Shown one piece after another: positions 33,689 through 42,883 of a stretch of DNA of 64,000 nt. Made by a program: the position numbers and the translations under genes. This DNA comes from Marinomonas aquimarina (GTDB taxonomy: Bacteria > Pseudomonadota > Gammaproteobacteria > Pseudomonadales > Marinomonadaceae). Under the pieces are notes generated by a model. The model had not been told where the DNA came from, searched no databases, and was given only the letters and a program-made list of their open reading frames with translations. The stretch spans positions 46,296 to 110,295 of the forward strand of contig NZ_FLOC01000015.1 in assembly GCF_900089755.1 (NCBI RefSeq). The letters run 5' to 3'. Position 1 is the stretch's first letter; every line of letters begins with the position of its first letter.

Positions 33689-34720
33689 GTGTCTATTGTC
33701 AATTTAATTGTCCACGAAGTTCAAAAAGCGGAAGGGGAGTCAAAAGCGCTTCTGGTAGCGCGTCCCAATGAAAACCCGATCGACGCTGAAGCGGAACAAT
33801 TGGCAGCCAAAGTCACACACCTTTTTAATCGCTCCGGCATGAATACGGGTCAATTCTCGAATCCAGAGGGAAGCGAAGAAGGCAGTAAGTTACCCGCTTT
33901 GCTGCACAAGCACTTCAATGGCGAAGGGTTTGATGACTTTGCCGCGTTTAGCAAAGCCTGTGCTGCGGAGTACGTACGCTATTTGGAGCCTGTCAGTGAT
34001 GCGGAAGGCGGTTTGCTTTGGTTTAATCACTACGAATTAGGCGGCTCACATTTTCTATTTATTGTGCTGCTGAAGCGTAAAGCGGGTATTACCTTGGGCG
34101 AGGATTTGAGTTTTGCCCAGGTGCATCAGTTGGAAACGGATAAGTTGCACATGGCCTTGCGTGTCAACTTATCGGCCTACCATGACCGTGATGACACGCG
34201 CTATATTGCGTTCCGTTTTGGTAAGGCCCCGAAATGGGAGAGCGAATATTTTACCCAGTTTATCGGCTGTGATGAGCCAAAGGTGGCCGCTAAAGAGACC
34301 CGTAAACTGGTTGAGGCAGCCTCTGCATTCTGTCAATCCGCTGCCTTGCCGTCGAAAGCTGCGAATGAATTCAAGCGCGCAGTGGCTGAACAGTGCTTGG
34401 AAAAGGCGGAAGAGCGTGAGCCATTAGAGTTGAACGATATTGCTCGCCAAATTGAAACACGTTTCTCGCCAGAACAGGCGAGTAAGTTCTTAGAGCTGGC
34501 TGAATCCGATGCATTCCAGGTCGAAAAAGAGATCTTTGTTGAAAAAGCAGCGCTTAAAAAGCTTACCCGAGCATCTGGATCAAACCGTTCTCTAACGCTG
34601 AGTTTTGATACCGATTTGTTGGGCGAAAGTATTCAGTTCAATGCCGACACAGGCGAGTTAACCATCAAGGAACTACCGCGCAGCCTGCTCAAGCAACTGA
34701 TGTCACTTGAGTCCAAGTAA
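33689..34720 (+). CDS. yejK: Nucleoid-associated protein, YejK/NdpA family
   Basis: A 343-residue cytosolic protein matching the 37-kDa nucleoid-associated NdpA family in length and in blocks such as LEPVSDAEGGLLWFNHYELGG and DTRYIAFRFGKAPKW. It binds the bacterial nucleoid; its precise role is unclear. Translation begins at GTG 33689, preceded by AAGAGG. Its end overlaps the convergent HAD phosphatase gene by 18 bases. Confidence 0.9.
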   Translation: MSIVNLIVHEVQKAEGESKALLVARPNENPIDAEAEQLAAKVTHLFNRSGMNTGQFSNPEGSEEGSKLPALLHKHFNGEGFDDFAAFSKACAAEYVRYLEPVSDAEGGLLWFNHYELGGSHFLFIVLLKRKAGITLGEDLSFAQVHQLETDKLHMALRVNLSAYHDRDDTRYIAFRFGKAPKWESEYFTQFIGCDEPKVAAKETRKLVEAASAFCQSAALPSKAANEFKRAVAEQCLEKAEEREPLELNDIARQIETRFSPEQASKFLELAESDAFQVEKEIFVEKAALKKLTRASGSNRSLTLSFDTDLLGESIQFNADTGELTIKELPRSLLKQLMSLESK

Positions 34721-35350
34721 TAACATCAATTCCGACATGCTTTTAAAGGTCGCCGTGGCGCCTGCTTCAAGCTGAGCTTGGGCAGGTAATACGGCACTGA
34801 AAGCCAGTACGGTTGCCCCTGCTGCGACCCCTGCTTTGATTCCCGCCAGTGAGTCTTCAATCACTATACAGTGCTCTGGTGCCACCTTCAGTGCGTCAGC
34901 GGCTTTCAAATAGAGATCCGGTGCCGGTTTTCCCTGTGCAACGTCATTGACGGCAAAGCGAGTCGCGAATGTCTCCGTCAGATTAATAAGTTCGAGTTTG
35001 AGTTCGAGTTCTTCTCTTTGAGCATTGGTGGCCATGGCAATCGGGCAGCTAATTGCGGCCAGTAGCTCAGGTACACCAGCAATTGGTTCGAGGGAAGACT
35101 TAATGGCTTGTTGGAAGGTGGCGTGAAACTGGGCAGAGAAATCATCAGGTAAAGGGCGTCCCAGCATGGACTCTGCACGGGCCAGGTTTTCCTTGTTGGT
35201 GAAACCGGTAAAGTGTCGGTGCAGTGTTGACTCATCTAGGTATAAACCTTGTTCGGCCAGCATGCGCATGAGAATCTCAGAAGAAAGTGTCTCAGTGTCT
35301 ACAATGACGCCATCGCAATCGAATAAAATAGCTTGATATTGGAACCGCAT
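34703..35350 (-). CDS. HAD-superfamily phosphatase (beta-phosphoglucomutase/YniC-like)
   Basis: A 215-residue haloacid-dehalogenase-type hydrolase. Motif I FDCDGVIVD (Asp11 nucleophile, Asp13) is at the N-terminus, motif II is MATN around the middle, and motif IV is VIEDSLAGIKAGVAAG. The helical cap between motif I and II is the C1 type of sugar-phosphate phosphatases. Substrate is unknown; hexose or deoxyhexose phosphates are typical. It converges on yejK with an 18-base overlap of the coding ends. Confidence 0.88.
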   Translation of the reverse strand: MRFQYQAILFDCDGVIVDTETLSSEILMRMLAEQGLYLDESTLHRHFTGFTNKENLARAESMLGRPLPDDFSAQFHATFQQAIKSSLEPIAGVPELLAAISCPIAMATNAQREELELKLELINLTETFATRFAVNDVAQGKPAPDLYLKAADALKVAPEHCIVIEDSLAGIKAGVAAGATVLAFSAVLPAQAQLEAGATATFKSMSELMLLLGLK

Positions 35351-35477
35351 AACATCACCTGTTGTGTATGAGTGTGTTGGTGCGCAAAGATTGTATCGAG
35401 GGATGTAGAGGAAAGGGAGGGGGTGTTATTTTTTTTCTCCCCAAATACTCAGTTAAGGTGAATTGTGCAGCCTGGCT

Positions 35478-35753
35478 TTAGTGGCTAGCAATGTGGCTAT
35501 TGGCGCTGTGCTGCTTTGAAAGCAGGCTCGATGCTGTCATCATATTGAAACTGGCTTTCACTGCACGCAGAGCAGCTTGAGCGAATTTTGTAAGTTTTTT
35601 ACTAAATGAAGTGTTTGCGGATGGCTTAGTGCTGAATCCCCAGCGGCTCAATAGAGCTTCGTATTGTTCTTGAGAGTCTGGTGTTTTCTTCGCTGAACCA
35701 GTGTAGTGCAGGTTATAAAGGGCTGCAGAGTTAACATCTTCTGATGTGTACAT
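35478..35753 (-). CDS. Small hypothetical protein
   Basis: A 91-residue basic protein with a strong ribosome site (CAAGGAG seven bases before ATG). The N-terminal half is soluble and includes SQEQYEALLSRWGFS; the C-terminal half has an amphipathic helix (FSKKLTKFAQAALRAVKASFNMM). No family recognised. Divergent from the DUF2947 gene, with two inverted repeats in between. Confidence 0.55.
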   Translation of the reverse strand: MYTSEDVNSAALYNLHYTGSAKKTPDSQEQYEALLSRWGFSTKPSANTSFSKKLTKFAQAALRAVKASFNMMTASSLLSKQHSANSHIASH

Positions 35754-35781
35754 AGTAAGTCTCCTTGAGTGATTTATTTAA

Positions 35782-35803
35782 AATGTAGTTTTATTACTAC
35801 ATT
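35782..35803. promoter_or_regulatory. Perfect inverted repeat in a divergent promoter region
   Basis: AATGTAGT (35782-35789) and ACTACATT (35796-35803) are perfect 8-base inverted arms with a 6-base spacer, a classic shape for a dimeric repressor operator. It lies 29 bases upstream of the leftward 91-residue gene. Confidence 0.5.
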
Positions 35804-35814
35804 GATAGGTTAGT

Positions 35815-35838
35815 CGTTTGAGTTTTAGTCATCAAACG
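35815..35838 (+). promoter_or_regulatory. Second inverted repeat, hairpin-forming, before the DUF2947 gene
   Basis: CGTTTGA (35815-35821) and TCAAACG (35832-35838) form a perfect 7-bp stem with a 10-base loop followed by ATGCTTTTT on the plus strand. It could be a weak terminator/attenuator or an operator for the rightward gene. Confidence 0.4.
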
Positions 35839-35885
35839 ATGCTTTTTCATGAATTAGGTTATTTTTTTTCAACAATAGAGGTTGT

Positions 35886-36359
35886 ATGTCTCAATATCGA
35901 TCATTAGCGGATAGTGGCAAAGAGTGGGTGTTTCGTCGTGAGGAGCCTTTCGTATCAGCCGAAGATCGTGCCGCTATTTTATTAATGACCGAGCCGGCCG
36001 GCGCTAATATTTGGCGTGATTACGTGTCCGACGCCTTTTTGTATCCAGATTTATTCAGCAGTGATATGTGGGTAAAAACAGGCAAAACAGGTGAGGGCGA
36101 TTGGGAGTCAGCTTGGGAGTCTGATGAGCCCAACTTGCCCGCTGAAGTGTCGGCGCACTGTGAGCAATGGGGGAGCGATACCAAAGTATATTTTTGCTGC
36201 CATGCGGACTTTGTTATTGAAACCACTTGGGGAGTGTTTAGCCGCAACTGGAAGGCTTTCCTATTTCTGGACAGTGACGCGGTCTTGGTTGGACGCAAGA
36301 AGAAGCAAGCCCTGCAATTTTGTGAAAACGGCAAAGTAGCGCTGCTAATGCGTGGCTAA
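35886..36359 (+). CDS. DUF2947 family protein
   Basis: A 157-residue cytosolic protein. The N-terminal half is acidic and Trp-rich (WVFRREEPF; GDWESAWESDEPNLP) and the second half holds a conserved-looking block VYFCCHADFVIETTWGVFSRNWKAFLF. It matches my recollection of DUF2947, found in marine gammaproteobacteria, with no known activity. Ribosome site ATAGAGG is present. Single gene. Confidence 0.75.
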   Translation: MSQYRSLADSGKEWVFRREEPFVSAEDRAAILLMTEPAGANIWRDYVSDAFLYPDLFSSDMWVKTGKTGEGDWESAWESDEPNLPAEVSAHCEQWGSDTKVYFCCHADFVIETTWGVFSRNWKAFLFLDSDAVLVGRKKKQALQFCENGKVALLMRG

Positions 36360-36382
36360 ATCAGATTACTGTTTGTTTTTTC

Positions 36383-36703
36383 TTATTCCGTTTCGTCAAG
36401 TATGGCAAACGATAAGCAAGTACTGAACAGTAAGCCGCCCACCAAGATAGGTGGGCTTGGGAAGATCAGCATTAGAAACCCTGTTCCCGTCCAGATTGTT
36501 CTTACTAAGCGGCGCTTGGCGCGGTAGCGTTTGCCAAAGCGTCTATAGTGGGCGTGTTTTGAAGGGGCTTTGTCATCAAAAAAGTCCCTTTGATACCAGC
36601 TTGGCATAAGCATTGCTAAGGCCAGTTTAAGGTGAAAAGAGATAAACGCACTAAGCATAGTCTTACCTAATATCCCCAAGTCCACGGAGTAGACCAGATA
36701 CAT
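36383..36703 (-). CDS. Small inner-membrane protein of unknown function
   Basis: A 106-residue protein with two hydrophobic segments, one near residues 16-34 and one near 72-98, separated by a strongly basic stretch (RRFGKRYRAKRRLVR). The ATG at 36703 has a good ribosome site (AAGAGG five bases upstream); an ATG at 36658 is a possible internal start giving 91 residues. The basic loop should face the cytosol. No family recognised. It is convergent with the DUF2947 gene. Confidence 0.6.
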   Translation of the reverse strand: MYLVYSVDLGILGKTMLSAFISFHLKLALAMLMPSWYQRDFFDDKAPSKHAHYRRFGKRYRAKRRLVRTIWTGTGFLMLIFPSPPILVGGLLFSTCLSFAILDETE

Positions 36704-36778
36704 GAGTCCTCTTAGTTTAGGTGATTCTAACGCTTTTGCTGCTTTATTCTGGCGTATGTTAAGTGGCTAAATCTGTCC

Positions 36779-37483
36779 TTATGTCGGCTTTGGTGAGTGT
36801 TGCCGACGTCGACTCCACATACTGTGATCGTTAAATGTTTGATAATACTGCGCCAGTGCTTGGCTTTGCTCTGTGGCATCGGCTTGGGCGAGCAGCATGG
36901 CTGCGACCTCTGCTGTGGCAAATTGGTTGTCATGTTTAGCGTGTCTGACCTTAAACGAGCGTATGGCTTCATCATGAATAGCAAATGTCGGAATACTGTC
37001 TAGCCAGCGACTTTGGTGCAACATTTTACTGGCTAAGCGCCACGTGGCATCCAGCACGATGATGTTCAGGGGCGAGTCTTGAGGCGGAAGCTCTGTTAGA
37101 TGTGTGCCTGCGGCTTCGCGTTTGTCTGTGCCCGGAAACAAGATCACATTCCTGCCTTGATGGGCCTTAAGGCGCTCGAGTAGTAATGGCTCAGGTTCAG
37201 TGCGTGACCAAATATAGGCTTCGGTTTGTTTTGGGAAGAGATCGGCAATCAGGCGGCCACTGTTGGTGGGTTTGTGGATTTCTGTGTAGTGATAGAGCAA
37301 GGTGAAGTGCACGGGAGAGGTCTGTGCTTGGCGTTGATCGCAGAAGCAAGCAAAGCTTGCCATGAGGCAAGATGGGCAGCGCTGCGCGTTTGCGCCTCGG
37401 GCAACAAATTCTCTGCGGCTGTCTTGTTTGGCTTGCGTCCTTAGCCGATCGACGCAATGTGGCGGGTGTTTCAAAGTGGTCAT
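36779..37483 (-). CDS. DTW-domain protein, probable tRNA-uridine aminocarboxypropyltransferase
   Basis: About 234 residues from the ATG at 37483; the frame is open to 37612 but the family starts close to the first Cys block. Residues about 35-50 hold CPSCLMASFACFC, a metal-binding Cys cluster, and the DTW signature appears as LDATWRLASKML. DTW proteins (TapT/YfiP) transfer an aminocarboxypropyl group from SAM to uridine 47 of tRNAs, making acp3U. The start is uncertain because none has a strong ribosome site. Single leftward gene. Confidence 0.82.
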   Translation of the reverse strand: MTTLKHPPHCVDRLRTQAKQDSRREFVARGANAQRCPSCLMASFACFCDQRQAQTSPVHFTLLYHYTEIHKPTNSGRLIADLFPKQTEAYIWSRTEPEPLLLERLKAHQGRNVILFPGTDKREAAGTHLTELPPQDSPLNIIVLDATWRLASKMLHQSRWLDSIPTFAIHDEAIRSFKVRHAKHDNQFATAEVAAMLLAQADATEQSQALAQYYQTFNDHSMWSRRRQHSPKPT

Positions 37484-37693
37484 GGGTTGTCTGCTGATAT
37501 AACGGTTTAAAGTCGGTGGCGCGATAGGTAAGGGATTCTGACGATTTTTGATAGGTTTTTCTATTAAAAAACAGGACTCTTTACGCAAAATATGCAAATT
37601 TGGTGGAATCACTGCAGAACGTTTTGCAGCGCTCTATCTAGTCTTTCCTGCTCACGTTAAGGTTAGCGATGTGATGTTTTTTATGAGTGAATT

Positions 37694-38452
37694 ATGAGTC
37701 GTTACATTTCGCCCGTGTTGTACATTTTAATGATGCTAATTGGGTGTGTGGCGTTTATTTCCATTGCAGGGGTTCGCGTCGGTTTTATTGAGCCGATTAC
37801 TGCATTTGATATGTTGCGCAAAACAGTCCTTGCTGCTATCGCCTTGACCATTTTGACCTTGGTGTCTCTGTTCGTGTGCCGTAAAGAGTGCAGTGCAGGT
37901 GGCCGTCGTTTCTTCTGGCTAGTGTGTGTCGTCTCGTTTATTTACAGTGTCATGTGGTTAGGGCTTTATATGCAAAAGTCAAAATTACCTGATTTGTATG
38001 ACATCACGACTGACCTTAATAACCCTCCAGTGTTCATCAATATGGCTTATTTGCGTAAAGCCTCAGAGCACGACTTGAACTATGATTTTTCTTGGGTGCC
38101 GATCCAGAAAAAATATTACCCTAAAATTAAGCCTTTAGAGGTCAGCAACTCCTTTCAAGAAACTTACATTGAAGCCGCAAGCTTAGTCAGTGAACGTGGC
38201 TGGGATATGGTGGCGCAATACCCAAGTGCGGGGGTGATTGAAGCCACGGCTCGTACCCCGATTTTTGGTTTGCGTAACGATATTGTGATCCGCATTACCA
38301 GCCAAAACGATAAAGTGATTGTGGACATGCGCTCATGCTCACGAGCAGGCGAATCAGATCATGGTAATAACGCGGAGCGTATTCAAGGCTTCCTCGGTCA
38401 GTTGAGCAAGCGACTCACGCCTGTGCCAGATGATTTAGTGCTGCGTAACTGA
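37694..38452 (+). CDS. DUF1499 membrane protein
   Basis: A 252-residue protein with three hydrophobic segments in the first 100 residues. The C-terminal 150 residues form a soluble DUF1499 domain (blocks YPSAGVIEATARTPIFGLRND and VDMRSCSRAGESDHGNNAERI). The domain is common in envelope-associated proteins and its role is not known. It precedes a TetR-type gene in the same direction, at a 69-base distance with its own promoter, so co-regulation is possible but not shown. Confidence 0.8.
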   Translation: MSRYISPVLYILMMLIGCVAFISIAGVRVGFIEPITAFDMLRKTVLAAIALTILTLVSLFVCRKECSAGGRRFFWLVCVVSFIYSVMWLGLYMQKSKLPDLYDITTDLNNPPVFINMAYLRKASEHDLNYDFSWVPIQKKYYPKIKPLEVSNSFQETYIEAASLVSERGWDMVAQYPSAGVIEATARTPIFGLRNDIVIRITSQNDKVIVDMRSCSRAGESDHGNNAERIQGFLGQLSKRLTPVPDDLVLRN

Positions 38453-38521
38453 TGTTTTTTTATTCACCCTTGACACGGTTTTGGTTAGACTCAAAGCATC
38501 AACGTCAAGGAGTGGATCAGC

Positions 38522-39106
38522 GTGAGTCGTCGAGTTCAGCAAAAAGCGAATACCCGAGCCAAAATTAAGCAAGTTGCCAAGCAAGCGTTTTTTCAGCAGG
38601 GAGTCGAAGTTACGACGACACGGGAAATTAGCCGCTTAGCGGGGGTGGCTGTCGGCACGTTTTTTGTGCACTTTCCTGATAAGCTGGACTTAGTCAAAGA
38701 AATTTACTTTGATGCCCTAGATGAAGTGCTCAGCGCTCGAGTAGGTCAGCACCAACCCGCCACTTCGCCTACCGAATACCTTGCCCAAATCGTGGAAACC
38801 TTGTTTCCATTTTACCACCAGTACGATGAATTCACCCGTGTGATCATGACGGACAGTGTGCTGAATGGTGGTTTTCATGATCAGCAGATTGCGTCGATTA
38901 AGCAGGGCATAGCAAAACGCTTTGAAGCCGTTGGTGTGGATGCCAAAACCGCGTCAATTTTTTCTGAAAATATGACCGCTAACTACTGGCTGGTGTTTAT
39001 GGAATGCTTGCCGAGCAATTCCTTTACCTCACCGGCTGTGCTGCAGCGTTTAGAAACACTTAATTTGCCATTCAAGGTGTCGTTTGAAAATGCGGTTAAA
39101 GCTTAA
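38522..39106 (+). CDS. TetR/AcrR family transcriptional regulator
   Basis: A 194-residue DNA-binding regulator starting at GTG 38522 with AAGGAG upstream. The N-terminal helix-turn-helix reads TRAKIKQVAKQAFFQQGVEVTTTREISRLAGVAVGTFFVHFPDK, the TetR pattern with GTFF in place of the usual GTLY. The C-terminal ligand domain does not resemble a named subgroup. Its targets may include the upstream DUF1499 gene or itself. The end of the gene is 14 bases from the convergent radD stop. Confidence 0.88.
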   Translation: MSRRVQQKANTRAKIKQVAKQAFFQQGVEVTTTREISRLAGVAVGTFFVHFPDKLDLVKEIYFDALDEVLSARVGQHQPATSPTEYLAQIVETLFPFYHQYDEFTRVIMTDSVLNGGFHDQQIASIKQGIAKRFEAVGVDAKTASIFSENMTANYWLVFMECLPSNSFTSPAVLQRLETLNLPFKVSFENAVKA

Positions 39107-39120
39107 AGGTGCCTGAAACC

Positions 39121-40884
39121 TTAGTTAAGGGCGTTGGCTTTGCGGTATGGGCCTTGATAATCAAACAGTAACTGCGTCACCTTCCAGCCGTGTTTCTCTT
39201 GCTCGGCAATCACAAAGTCTGGGTGGGGTAAGTATGGAATAAAGGCCGTCACTTGCTCTGCCCGATCGAACTCTACCGGTGTACTGCCTGCACCAAGGCG
39301 TCGGGCAAATTCTTGATTAAAGCGTTGCTGGTCTTTTTTGAAGTCAAAATTAAAGCGCTGCTTTAGCTCATCGCCGTCTTCATCGTGATAGATCACCTGG
39401 ACCTTGTTGCCTGTGATGGTTGCGGAAATCGCTTGGCACCGAATGACCTTATGGCCTTTCAGGTTGAGGGCTTTCTTTAGAATATCGTCGGGGTCAATGA
39501 GACGCTCGTGACAGTGCTGGCAGTGTCGTGCGGCAATGTCATTTTCTTCATTGCAGTGGGGGCAGCGCTTAAACACAAAGCGATAGTCACATTGAAATTC
39601 ACCATCGGGTGTTTCAACCAAGCTTTGGCAGCGGCGCCCATAGTGTTCGCGCAGAGTCCCGTCAGCCGCTTTAATGCCCCAGAAAAGGTTTTGATGTGCG
39701 CACTGCGGGCATTCTACCTGCACTAGCTGGCAGTTAGGGTTAGGTTTTTTGGTGCCAATTTCTGGCTGAAATATGTCATAGCCACTATTGGTGTAATCGA
39801 GAATGAGACAATCCTGCTTGTCCGCTGACAGTCTTAAGCCGCGTCCGACCATTTGCTGAAAGAGACTGACCGATTCGGTCGGGCGCAATAAGGCGATCAC
39901 ATCCACATGAGGGGCATCAAAGCCAGTGGTCAAGACTGATACATTGACTAAGTATTTTAGCTGTTGTGCCTTGAATGCGCTGATAATCTGGTCGCGCTCT
40001 TTGATGCTGGTGTCGCCTGTGACCACTTGCGCCTCATGTGAGGGTAGATAGTTGAGTATTTCTTTGGCGTGCTCAACCGTGCTGGCAAAAATCATCACCC
40101 CTTTGCGCGCACTTGAGAGCTCAATGATTTGTTCGCAAATGGCTTGAGTGACACGCGGGTGTTTGCTGACCAGCTCATTGAGTTGCTGCTCGATTGGTTG
40201 GTCATCATCGTCGTATTCGTTGCCCAGCAGTTGACTGAAGTCGTAATGCGCCACCGCCGCATCGTACACTTTGGGTTCGGTAAGATAGCTGGACTTTACC
40301 AGTCGGCGCAGAGGGAGCTCATAAATGCATTGGCTAAAAAACGGGTTTTCAGTGTCGCGAGCGAAGCCCCAATAGTGCTTTTGATAAATCCAACCACTGT
40401 CTAAGCGATAGGGGGTGGCCGTCAGTCCCAGTACTTTTAGCTTTGGGTTGAGCTTTTTGAAATGCTCGATGACCTGATGGTATTGGCCTTGTTGCTGTTT
40501 TGGGATGCGATGGCACTCATCGATCATTAACAAGGACAAAGCGTCGTTATGTTGCTCTAGGCTGCGTGCGATACTCTGGATGCTGGCAAAGGTGACTTTG
40601 CTGTGAGTGTCTTTGCGTCCCAAGCCAGCTGAATAAATGCCTGCTTCAACACCGAGCGCGGATAGCTTTTGATGGTTTTGCTCCACCAGCTCTTTGACGT
40701 GAGTTAAGCAAATGACTTTATGACGCGCTAAGCGGCACAGCTCTGCAATGACAAGGCTTTTGCCTGCCCCAGTAGGTAGCACAATAACAGCGGAGTCATC
40801 GCTTTTGCGAAAGTGTTTAAGAGTGGCGTCAACAGCTTCTTGCTGATAGTCACGTAGCTGATACATTTGCGGAAAAATCATCAA
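39121..40884 (-). CDS. radD: DNA-repair helicase-like ATPase RadD (YejH)
   Basis: A 587-residue superfamily 2 ATPase, almost exactly the E. coli RadD length. Walker A is PTGAGKS (37-43) and the DEAD-like box is DECH (122-125). The C-terminal third has zinc-ribbon cysteines (CPQC; CQSL...CDY; CPHC and CQHCHE). RadD stimulates RecA-mediated strand exchange and helps tolerate DNA double-strand breaks. Its ATG is at 40884 with a weak ribosome site. Motifs are intact. Confidence 0.93.
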   Translation of the reverse strand: MMIFPQMYQLRDYQQEAVDATLKHFRKSDDSAVIVLPTGAGKSLVIAELCRLARHKVICLTHVKELVEQNHQKLSALGVEAGIYSAGLGRKDTHSKVTFASIQSIARSLEQHNDALSLLMIDECHRIPKQQQGQYHQVIEHFKKLNPKLKVLGLTATPYRLDSGWIYQKHYWGFARDTENPFFSQCIYELPLRRLVKSSYLTEPKVYDAAVAHYDFSQLLGNEYDDDDQPIEQQLNELVSKHPRVTQAICEQIIELSSARKGVMIFASTVEHAKEILNYLPSHEAQVVTGDTSIKERDQIISAFKAQQLKYLVNVSVLTTGFDAPHVDVIALLRPTESVSLFQQMVGRGLRLSADKQDCLILDYTNSGYDIFQPEIGTKKPNPNCQLVQVECPQCAHQNLFWGIKAADGTLREHYGRRCQSLVETPDGEFQCDYRFVFKRCPHCNEENDIAARHCQHCHERLIDPDDILKKALNLKGHKVIRCQAISATITGNKVQVIYHDEDGDELKQRFNFDFKKDQQRFNQEFARRLGAGSTPVEFDRAEQVTAFIPYLPHPDFVIAEQEKHGWKVTQLLFDYQGPYRKANALN

Positions 40885-40954
40885 AAGTTAGTGTTTTCGC
40901 AGGGCACGCTACAGTATCATTCGCCGCATTACAACGTTCGAGTAGGTTTTCAGT

Positions 40955-41608
40955 ATGAGTGCAATTGTTCCTTTTACCTCGCAAACACCGTTCGACAAGG
41001 TGGTGGCTGATATTCGCGAGAAGGGCTGGAGCATTATCGACGACTTTTTCTCTTCAGAAATGGTCGATGCGCTAATGGGGGATATCTCGGAGCTGGATAA
41101 TGGCTACATGAAGCAGGCGGGGGTGGGGCGATCAAATGACCATCAGTTGGCGCTTAATCGTCGTCGAGATTACATCCGCTGGATCGATCCGATCACCCCA
41201 GCGCGAACAGCTTTTTTGGATGCAATGCGTGAATTGCGTTTGGAGTTTAATCGCCGCTTGTTCCTCGGGCTTTGGGACTATGAAGCACACTTTGCTCGCT
41301 ACGAGGAAGGGGCTTTTTATGAAAAGCATGTGGATGCCTTTAAGGGTAAGAGTAACCGCGTGCTGTCGACCGTGTTGTACTTAAATGAAGCTTGGGTTGA
41401 CGGTGATGGCGGTGAGTTTGTGTTGTTTGATGAACACGATGAAAACGTCGAACTAGGGCGTTTTTTTCCGCAGAAAGGTCGCTTGGCGGTGTTTCTAAGT
41501 GAAGAGTTTCCCCATGAGGTGTTAAAGGCGCAGCGTACTCGCCACAGTATTGCGGGTTGGTTCCGCGTGAATAACAATATCCAAAACAACCTTGACCCAG
41601 ATCAATAA
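40955..41608 (+). CDS. 2-oxoglutarate/Fe(II)-dependent dioxygenase, prolyl-hydroxylase-like
   Basis: A 217-residue enzyme with the facial-triad residues H125 and D127 (YEKHVDAFKG), distal H187 (FPHEVL) and 2-oxoglutarate-binding arginine in the QRTRHSIAGWFR block. The double-stranded beta-helix fold is of the prolyl 4-hydroxylase class. In bacteria such enzymes hydroxylate proteins such as elongation factor Tu or small molecules; the target is unknown. Single gene, starting 70 bases from the divergent radD. Confidence 0.88.
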   Translation: MSAIVPFTSQTPFDKVVADIREKGWSIIDDFFSSEMVDALMGDISELDNGYMKQAGVGRSNDHQLALNRRRDYIRWIDPITPARTAFLDAMRELRLEFNRRLFLGLWDYEAHFARYEEGAFYEKHVDAFKGKSNRVLSTVLYLNEAWVDGDGGEFVLFDEHDENVELGRFFPQKGRLAVFLSEEFPHEVLKAQRTRHSIAGWFRVNNNIQNNLDPDQ

Positions 41609-41610
41609 GA

Positions 41611-41640
41611 TTCGCATTCTGAACGGCTTTTCTCTATAAT
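41611..41640 (+). promoter_or_regulatory. Predicted trhO promoter
   Basis: TATAAT (41635-41640) is preceded by TTCGCA at 41611-41616 with an 18-base spacer. It lies 60 bases before the trhO GTG. Confidence 0.55.
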
Positions 41641-41699
41641 TCGCGCCTTCAAATTAAGGCTCTGGTTTTACGTTCCAGATCGCATTAGGAGAGAAAGAC

Positions 41700-42692
41700 G
41701 TGTCAAAAGTTGTTGTATGTGCCCTGTATAAATTTGTTCAGCTTGATAACTACGAAGCGCTGCGCGAACCCCTTCGTCAAACCCTAGAAGACAATGGCAT
41801 TCGTGGTACCTTGTTGCTAGCAAGCGAGGGTATCAATGGTACGGTGGCGGGCAGCCGTGAAGGCATTGATGCCATGTTGGCTTGGTTGGATCAACAACCG
41901 GGTCTTGAAAACATCGTCTACAAAGAATCGTACGATGAAGATATGCCGTTTTACCGCACCAAGGTGAAACTGAAAAAAGAAATCGTGACCATGGGTGTCG
42001 AAGGCGTTGACCCACGTAAAGTAGTGGGTACCTACGTTAAGCCACAAGATTGGAATGCGCTGATTTCTGATCCAGATGTAGTACTAATCGATACGCGTAA
42101 CGACTACGAGTTCCAGATCGGTACCTTCGAAAATGCAGTCAATCCGAAGACTGATACGTTCCGTGAATTCCCTGAATACGTTAAAGAAAACCTTGATCCA
42201 GAAAAGAACAAGAAAGTGGCGATGTTCTGTACTGGCGGTATTCGTTGTGAAAAGTCCACCGCGTACCTAAAAGAGCAAGGTTTCGAAGAAGTGTATCACC
42301 TAGAAGGCGGTATTCTTAAGTACTTGGAAGAAGTGCCAGAAGAAGACACTATGTGGAAAGGTGAGTGTTTCGTCTTTGATAACCGTGTATCAGTTAACCA
42401 CAAGCTTGAAAAAGGTGAATACGACCAGTGCCACGCTTGCCGTATGCCAATCACTGAAGAAGAGAAGCAAGATGAGCGCTTTGAGCAAGGTGTAAGCTGC
42501 CCACACTGTTTCGACAAATACACTGATGAGCAGCGTCGCCGCTTTGTTGAGCGCGAGCGTCAAGTTCAGCTAGCGAAAGAGCGTGGCGAAGCGCATATCG
42601 GTGCAGAAGTGCTGGATGCAGTGGAAAAACACCGTCGTGAAAAAGAGCTTGAGCGCGAACGTCAGCGTCAAGCAGGCCAACAAGCCAACTAA
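41700..42692 (+). CDS. trhO: tRNA uridine(34) hydroxylase (rhodanese-domain protein)
   Basis: A 330-residue enzyme of the YceA/TrhO family, which hydroxylates U34 of certain tRNAs to 5-hydroxyuridine using O2. The rhodanese domain has the active Cys177 in [10 protein letters not shown] (second Cys at 183). The N-terminal domain is of the acylphosphatase-like type ([11 protein letters not shown]). The C-terminal Cys pairs (CHAC; CPHC) may bind zinc. It begins with GTG at 41700 after AGGAGAG, and ends at a strong terminator. Confidence 0.93.
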   Translation: MSKVVVCALYKFVQLDNYEALREPLRQTLEDNGIRGTLLLASEGINGTVAGSREGIDAMLAWLDQQPGLENIVYKESYDEDMPFYRTKVKLKKEIVTMGVEGVDPRKVVGTYVKPQDWNALISDPDVVLIDTRNDYEFQIGTFENAVNPKTDTFREFPEYVKENLDPEKNKKVAMFCTGGIRCEKSTAYLKEQGFEEVYHLEGGILKYLEEVPEEDTMWKGECFVFDNRVSVNHKLEKGEYDQCHACRMPITEEEKQDERFEQGVSCPHCFDKYTDEQRRRFVERERQVQLAKERGEAHIGAEVLDAVEKHRREKELERERQRQAGQQAN

Positions 42693-42711
42693 TGACTTGA
42701 TCGAGAGTCCC

Positions 42712-42739
42712 AAAAGGGTCAGCCAATGCTGGCCCTTTT
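42712..42739 (+). terminator. Intrinsic terminator of trhO
   Basis: AAAAGGGTCAGC (42712-42723) and GCTGGCCCTTTT (42728-42739) form a 12-bp stem with one T-G pair and a CAAT loop, followed by T. Confidence 0.88.
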
Positions 42740-42883
42740 TGCATTTTGCCGGTTCCCGCATTCCTTTTCTTGCTGAAAAAGCTTAAAATTCAGCGCATTA
42801 TCTGGCCGTCATGAAAGCATGATTAAAGGTCAAACAACTCAACGCTGTCTCGCACAGCCCCAATCATCACCAGATTAGATTGC

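Noticed and set aside
42693..42883. Search for the 4.5S signal recognition RNA, which lies near dnaX in pseudomonads
   Set aside because: The conserved loop sequences were not found; the region holds only the trhO terminator and the dnaX leader.
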